Shown piece after piece: positions 58,478 through 64,000 of a stretch of DNA of 64,000 nt. The notes under the pieces were generated by a model. That model was not told where the DNA came from and searched no databases. It worked only from the letters and a program-made list of their open reading frames with translations. The stretch's first letter is position 1. Each line of letters begins with the position of its first letter. Source of the DNA: Phragmites australis (taxonomy: Eukaryota > Streptophyta > Magnoliopsida > Poales > Poaceae); contig NC_084943.1 of assembly GCF_958298935.1 (NCBI RefSeq), forward strand, positions 7,698,001-7,762,000. The letters run 5' to 3'. The position numbers and the translations under genes are program-made.

Positions 58478-61400
58478 TTATGTACTGTACTTCTTTTTCT
58501 TATCACAGGAATGGCCAGTCTTTCTCTTGTGACGGCTGAAGTCTGACACAAAGCGGAATGTCTGAGTGCAACCAGGTTCCGTGCATGCATATGGTCGCAC
58601 CCCCGTGTGCACCCTCATGTGCTCTGTCCTCGCCCATGGCCACTTGAATGTCTTCTTGCAGCCCGCAAATGTACAAACGAGTGGCCTTTCATCCAGGTGC
58701 ACTTTCCGGTGCTGAAGCAGGTATTTATGGCAGAAGAATTTCTTCTTGCATCCTTTTACAGGACAAATGTCTCGCTTGTGCAACAACAAGTCCTGTTGGG
58801 TGCTGAAGCTCATGTCGCACCCTTCTATATCACAAGAAAATTTTGCTCCTTTATCTCCATTGCGCAAACCATCACTAACTTGACCATTGCTGGCTTTTCT
58901 TTTACGACTTTGCATCTTGCCTTTAGATTTCACTTTAAGATCATCATTTTCTTCTTTTGGAATTCCATCCCGGTTGTCTATCGTGGCTTGATCTGCCGTA
59001 TTACACCCTTCTATGTCAGAAGGAAATTTTGTTTCTTTATCCTCATTGCGCAAGCCATCACTTGCCTGATTTCTGCTGGCTTTCTTCTTACTACTTTGCA
59101 TTTTGCCTCTAGATTTTACTTTCACATCATCGGTTTTTTGTTTTGGAATTTCATTCCAGCTGTCTTGCGTGGCTTCATCTCCAATATCTTCATGAAGCAG
59201 ATCCACATTGTTATCTTCGTTGTGATTTTCTCGAAATTGCCTATTTGCCTTACCATTCTTTTGCTTCTTAGTACTTGCTTTCTTGCCCATCTTTTGCAAT
59301 TTCTTGTCTACATTCGACAAATCATCACTTGCCTTGCACTTGCTGGATTTTCTCTTACTACCTTGCAATTTGACACAAGATTTCACTTTTACAACATCAA
59401 GTCCTTGTTGTGGATTGTTATCCCAGTTGCCTATTATGGTGTTTTCCATGCTACCTATGTCAAGCCCGCAGTCAATGCCATCAGTTTCATCGTGTAGCTC
59501 ACACAAATTGTTTTTTCTTTTATCATCCTTTCGCCTCTTAGAACTTGATCTTTTGTGCATGTTTCGCAATTCATTTTGAATTTGCCTACCCCAACTTGCT
59601 TGGGACAAAGGCTGTTGTTGCTGCTGCTGCTGAGTGTTCAGTGCTTCCTCACTTTTATCTTGCTGCTGCTGAGTGTTCAGTGCTTCCTCACTTTTATCTC
59701 CATCTTCATGTTTGTCATGATCATCAAAGTTTCTAGGCTGGTCATGGGTGGCTTCAGATATCATCACAATGCCAGTGTGGTGCAAAGAAGCTTCATCAGA
59801 AGCAGTGCATCTCTTCTTTTTGGCTGTAGATTTCTCAACAGAGTCCCCTTCTTTTCTTCCAGATATTCTTTTTGATAAGCTTCGGTTGATCAAGGTAGTA
59901 GATCTTGTCGATGGTTCTTCTCGCATTTTGTGAAAGGATTTAGCACTGAACATTGGTCTGCTGTGAGCCATGTCATGATTCTGTTCTTCACGCTCACGAG
60001 CTAAAAGCAGATGAACTTGGTTTGACATCCAAACTTTCCCACACCACCATCCAGCCACCCTTTTCTTTGTTGTGCCTGATCGTTGCCCTTCATCATCTGT
60101 CAGGCTATCTGGATTTTCTTGACCAAATGCCTTGTAAATGATAGAATTGTATGGTACCTGCTTGCTGTAAAGTGGGGATTTGCTCTGTTTGGCACTGTAA
60201 TATATATTGATACCCATTTTTACTGCCCAGTCACTGCTTGTGGGTTCAGCATCTTCATCCTGCAGAGCCAACTGAATTCTTCCAATGTCTTCATCTGTTG
60301 CTTCTTTGAAAGTGATATCTTTCCAAGCATACTTCATACCAAGTTCTTCTGCTATAACTTTTGCTGCCGATTCTGCTCTAGGGTATTCTGCAAATGCATT
60401 GTGAATTACCAATGAAGAAATTTCATTTTGCAAAATATTGCAGGAGTAACCCATATTTCCCACAAACAAAGATAAATTTGACTATTTCAAAACAAGATCT
60501 GGAAGCACAGAAATTTTGATGCATTGTCTCCTTGCACCATCATGGTGTCCCTAAAAAAGACCTAAGCTTCAGTCTCATCTGCTGGGTGCTGTTGATCCAA
60601 ATTCTTTGTTGTAACATGTAAATAATATGTACATACTACATATGCATCTTTTGCAATGATCAAAACAAAACAAAACAACATATAAGTCATAGTAAATAAT
60701 TTTTTCAATGGAATATCATCCTATATGATTATTTTATATTTTTTGTTCTGTTATTGCTCCACCTTTTGTGCCTAAACTGATGTTTACTACCATATAATTG
60801 ACAATTTCAATACTTTGTCATAATCATTAATCAGATGTGCCACTAATAATTCAAACAAGTAAACAAGATACTAAGAGAAATACTGAAGGATAAATAACAC
60901 AGGAAATGCCCAAGGAACTTCGTGGAAATGAGTAAACAATGTAATTACCTGGATGGCACAAAAGCGTGATATTAGCACCACCAATTTGTTGGAGTTGTGT
61001 CCATGTCTCCAAAGCATGTTCTAGACAAAACACATGCATTCTGCAAGAATCTTTGTTGTACTTGAGCATGGCCAGCACATCTGGTTCCATTGAGCCTTTA
61101 GCTGTGCTCAAACTAGTATCTGAAGAGGCTTTTACACCTGATGCAGTTAGATCATCATCCAAATCAAGATATGCAGACCACTCCTCATAGGAAGTTAGTG
61201 GCTCTCCCAGCCCTGCACGATGGCTGATATCTGTTTGCCTACTAGCCTGAGTCATTGGCATACTCTTATTCTCTACTGGTTTCATCAGAGATGCTGTTCT
61301 GGCTCCACATTCATCTTCATTCCAGTGCAAATTTATCTTCTGAAGCTGAACCGGTGTTCCTGAAGACTGAATATTTGTGAGTCCGTTTGCTGCATCATTG

Positions 61401-64000
61401 TTTTCACTGTCATATGATATATTGCCAGGTGCTTCCTCATCCGAATCTGATGAGTCATAAGCAGAAGCCAGAAGCCCAAGGGCAGAAGTGCATCCATGGG
61501 GGCAGCTGCTGTATAGCTGTGTACACCGATCAGACACTTGGGCTGAACCTATGCTCTGTATCATATTATCATCTGTTCCAGAAGCATGTCCTGTTGAAAA
61601 GACATGACATTTACACCATGGCCTCCAAAGTATGCATAAAGAAAATGAATTAATTATAAGAAAATTCTCTTTTTTATTCGCATTCAGGACATGAGTATTG
61701 TAATCAATGAGACATATGATTGATGCCATTTGGACAAAGAAGGTATTAGAACATCATGAAAAACATAATAGAAATATATAACAGTAGAGTCTGGAGCATC
61801 GCGGAGGAAAGTGATATTACAACTGGATGAAACTCATTGAAAAGGATAAATACTTCAGAAACAAGTAATACAGTTCACTAAAACATTCATCCTACAATTT
61901 GTTACAGAACCGAATGATATTAGGTAGGTTAATTCAGCACTTACTAAAAAGAAAATCGTCTTTAAAATAAGGTGCAGTAGAAATATGCATCAGCCAAACC
62001 ATTTTAACTTTGAGCAACAATATTTTTATGATTATTTAGACCAGCCATATAAAAATGATATTAGGATTTAGTAGATTTGTCTGGAAATTACTTTAACAAT
62101 ACTCTAATTTTAATAGGTTTTATATCTTCTTTGTTGGTGACTCTTGTTGGGTTTCATCTCTAGTCTACCCTAACTTGCTTGGGATTAAAAGGCTTTGCTG
62201 TTGTTGTTGTTATGAATATATTACAATAGAAGCTGGTAGTCAAAGTAATGTCTTAAAGACCGTGTCAATGTCGAAAATGACTCTGAATTCTGAGTTGTGA
62301 CTAGAGGGGCTACTGAACTAGAAACATTAGCAGATTGATCATCTTTCATAATGCACAAGCGTATACCAAAAAGGCAGTGGAAGCTAGAGAATGCTATAAG
62401 GTAAACACGACTTAGGGATTAATAGCAGGAGAAAGATGCAAGTCTTGCTAACCTTGTGGAGGAACTATCTCACGATTTTCTGCTATGCAATTTGAGATGT
62501 CATCTGATTTCATAATTTTCCCATGGTTTGCATTTGATGAGATATTCTCTCTCAAAATGACAAACTGAGCTGCTGCTTCTTTAGGTTGAATGATGGCTAC
62601 ACAAGCAAAGCTTAATATGCCACACTGAACACAGGGCAAGCGCCCTTGATCTAAGAGCCCACCTCCTTGATGTGATCTACCTTTTTCAATTACTGCATTC
62701 TGAATCTCTGAAGTTGATAAGCAGAAAGCAGTACTATTAACTTTTCCAAATTTTGTTTCATAGAGCTTCCTTCTGTTACATGCAGAGGAAGTGGTTGCAC
62801 TAGCTGATTGAGACTCACTCATGTTCTCAACCCCTCTTATTTCGTCTATCACATAACCATCAACAAGCATATCTTCAGCTTTTTTCTGGCTAATACTACA
62901 AGAACCAGCAATCAAGCCTTGTTTAACAGTATCTTCAGGTGCCATCATCATTGGAAAGGATGGAAGGGGAAATTCAATCTCCGGGATAATTATACAAGAA
63001 CTCTTACCAAGAAGGATGCTAAGAAAATTGTTGTTTTCGATCACACTCCCAACAAATGTTTCTTTGACCATTATTTCACCTTCATTCTTCTTTTTGTCCC
63101 TTAGACGAGAGCTTCTTGGTACACCATGGAAATTCTTAGGTTCTCTATAAAAGGAAATTTTCGTTTCAAAATAAATTCAACTCAAAATTGATATGATAAT
63201 TCTGGGAATTACACAAACAGAATTGCTATTTGACATCCAGTTAATAGAGGCTGTGCTGTAACTGGTGAGACTAGTTTAATTATACAAAATAACAATGTAC
63301 ATCATGAATTTTTTGAAGTAACAGAAGATGTCTAGTTATTTTGTGTTATCTATATAAAATGTCTAGTTATCTACATAATGTGAGTAAAAGCTTGTTCAAT
63401 ATTGGTTGAGATGGTTTGGACATATCCAACGGAGGCCTCTAGAGTCACCCATGCATAACGGGATACTAAGGCGAACTGATATTGTGAAGAAAAGCAGGGG
63501 TCCACCAAACCTAACATGAGAGGAATCTATAAAGAGAGACTTGAAGGAATATAATATTCCCAAATAATTATCCACGGATAGAAGCGTGTGAAAGTTAGCA
63601 ATCCACGTGTCAGAATCATAACTTATGCATCAATCTCCTTGTACGGTTAATACTTTTTTTTACTAGTACTAGTACCTTTATTATCATTATTGTTTTCATA
63701 TCATCTTTTTAGTTGGATCCTGTGGGTTTCATCTCTAGCCTACCCTAACTTGCTTGGACAAAGGCTTTGTTGCTGTTGTATATAAAATATATAATGAGGA
63801 TGCCATCTTGTCCAATATTCTAACACAATCCAAAAGTTCAATAACAACAAATATCGAGATCATATTTACTGCAGCACACCTTGGACGTAATGACAATGCT
63901 AGCTCATAAAGCAGCTGATAATGAGACACCATTGGGCCACAATTTGTGGAAGCCCTCCTGATCGCAGCTTCTTTAGCCACTTGCAACCAGTGAGGTGTTG
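58478..64000 (-). CDS. REF6-like: REF6/ELF6-like jumonji histone H3K27 demethylase, last four exons (5' part outside window)
   Basis: Exons in reading order: 64000-63880 (partial), 63144-62453, 61590-60949, 60387-58478 with stop. All are GT-AG and the frame is continuous for 1120 residues. The first exon piece shows W-L-Q-V-A-K-E-A-A-I-R-R-A-S. Next comes the C5HC2-like region (C-V-Q-C-G-I-L-S-F-A-C-V-A-I-I-Q-P-K-E-A-A). Then follow the Q-Q-I-G-G-A-N-I-T-L-L-C-H-P / Y-P-R-A-E-S-A-A-K-V-I-A-E-E-L-G block and D-W-A-V-K-M-G-I-N-I-Y-Y-S-A. A long basic linker precedes four C2H2 fingers at the end (58834-58500). Arabidopsis REF6 uses its fingers to target CTCTGYTY motifs and removes H3K27me3; rice JMJ705 is of this class. 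JmjN and JmjC should lie just beyond 64000. REF6 and ELF6 cannot be told apart from this part. No stops: likely functional. Confidence 0.9.
58850..59420 (-). repeat. Three-copy internal repeat in the REF6-like last exon
   Basis: The protein repeats a module V-K-S-x-G-K-M-Q-S-x-K-x-K-A-S-x-x-x-x-S-D-G-L-R-N three times in tandem with linkers. The last two copies run on into K-F-S-C-D-I-E-G-C and K-F-P-S-D-I-E-G-C, so the duplicated module included the first half of the first zinc finger. Confidence 0.8.
59584..59640 (+). repeat. SINE/LINE 3'-tail sequence within the coding exon of the REF6-like gene
   Basis: The plus strand reads gcctaccccaacttgcttgg followed by gacaaaggctgttg and CTG/TTG repeats. 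This is the same 3' tail seen in the intron copies at 62150-62212, 63730-63783 and, inverted, 9590-9650. Antisense translation gives poly-Gln followed by P-L-S-Q-A-S-W-G-R-Q. The reading frame stays open. Confidence 0.75.
59633..59700 (-). repeat. 39-bp tandem duplication encoding DKSEEALNTQQQQ twice
   Basis: Two direct copies in phase (13 residues each) lie next to the poly-Gln stretch of the last exon. The size is a multiple of three, so the frame is kept. Confidence 0.85.
62115..62212 (+). mobile_element. SINE/LINE 3'-end fragment in an intron of the REF6-like gene
   Basis: It reads gggtttcatctctagtctac, then cctaacttgcttggg, ending in a GTT/TTG-repeat tail. The left boundary is uncertain. 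It lies in the intron 61591-62452. Confidence 0.65.
63400..63783 (+). mobile_element. LINE 3' end (reverse-transcriptase C-terminal relic plus 3' UTR tail)
   Basis: The plus-strand reading at 63403-63555 gives L-R-W-F-G-H-I-Q-R-R-P-L, then I-V-K-K-S-R-G-P-P-N-L-T, a stop, and S-I-K-R-D-L-K-E-Y-N. This is the C-terminal end of a common plant LINE reverse-transcriptase protein. It is followed at 63660-63783 by the same 3' tail as the SINE-like copies. It sits antisense in the intron 63145-63879 of the REF6-like gene and is 5'-truncated, as LINE insertions usually are. Confidence 0.75.

Noticed and set aside
58607..59497. 296-codon ORF on the plus strand
   Set aside because: It is the antisense of the last REF6-like exon and is hydrophobic in the pattern expected for the complement of Lys/Ser-rich coding DNA. 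The minus strand carries clear C2H2 fingers.

Overview
The window is nuclear DNA from a plant, almost certainly a grass. It has GT-AG introns, grass-type retrotransposons, and two host genes from conserved plant families set in a sea of nested transposable elements. The exact species cannot be read from the sequence.

Layout. (1) About 0.3-0.7 kb: a relic of a non-LTR reverse-transcriptase tail. (2) 1.87-18.06 kb, minus strand: a complete-looking five-finger CCCH zinc-finger gene of the plant ZFN/HUA1 type, 10 coding exons and 527 codons. Two different Ty3/gypsy elements sit in its introns 8 and 2, in opposite orientations. (3) 18.3-26.6 kb: intergenic DNA with a decayed hAT transposase (20.8-22.8 kb) and other old repeats. 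(4) 26.6-41.7 kb: a nest of repeats. There are two solo LTRs of one family (26630-27974 and 29949-31248, each with a perfect 5-bp target duplication). The second lies inside the LTR of a 10.5-kb Tat-like Ty3/gypsy element (29887-40421, TSD caacc). That element in turn splits a sequence with long inverted arms (about 29.34-41.70 kb). (5) 41.7-47.4 kb: old repeat-derived DNA with a minisatellite. (6) 47.4-54.4 kb, plus strand: a decayed Mutator-like element with three adjacent coding units: a MURA/MuDR transposase with SWIM finger, a plant-mobile-domain (PMD) protein, and a small GRF-like zinc finger/coiled-coil protein. (7) 55.2-57.6 kb: a probable short-LTR non-autonomous element with a GC-rich interior. 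(8) 58.48-64.00 kb and beyond, minus strand: the 3' two thirds of a REF6/ELF6-type jumonji histone demethylase gene (last four exons, ending in four C2H2 fingers). Its JmjN/JmjC part lies outside the window.

The two host genes are both on the minus strand and are independent: an RNA/DNA-binding CCCH protein and a chromatin regulator. The points that most deserve a second look are the three-gene PMD-carrying Mutator-like element, the piece of SINE/LINE 3' tail that is read as protein in the REF6-like last exon, the three-layer transposon nest with intact target duplications, and the antisense ORF in the Tat-like element. Exon boundaries were placed by hand from splice motifs, reading frame and family similarity recalled from general knowledge. 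No database search was run.
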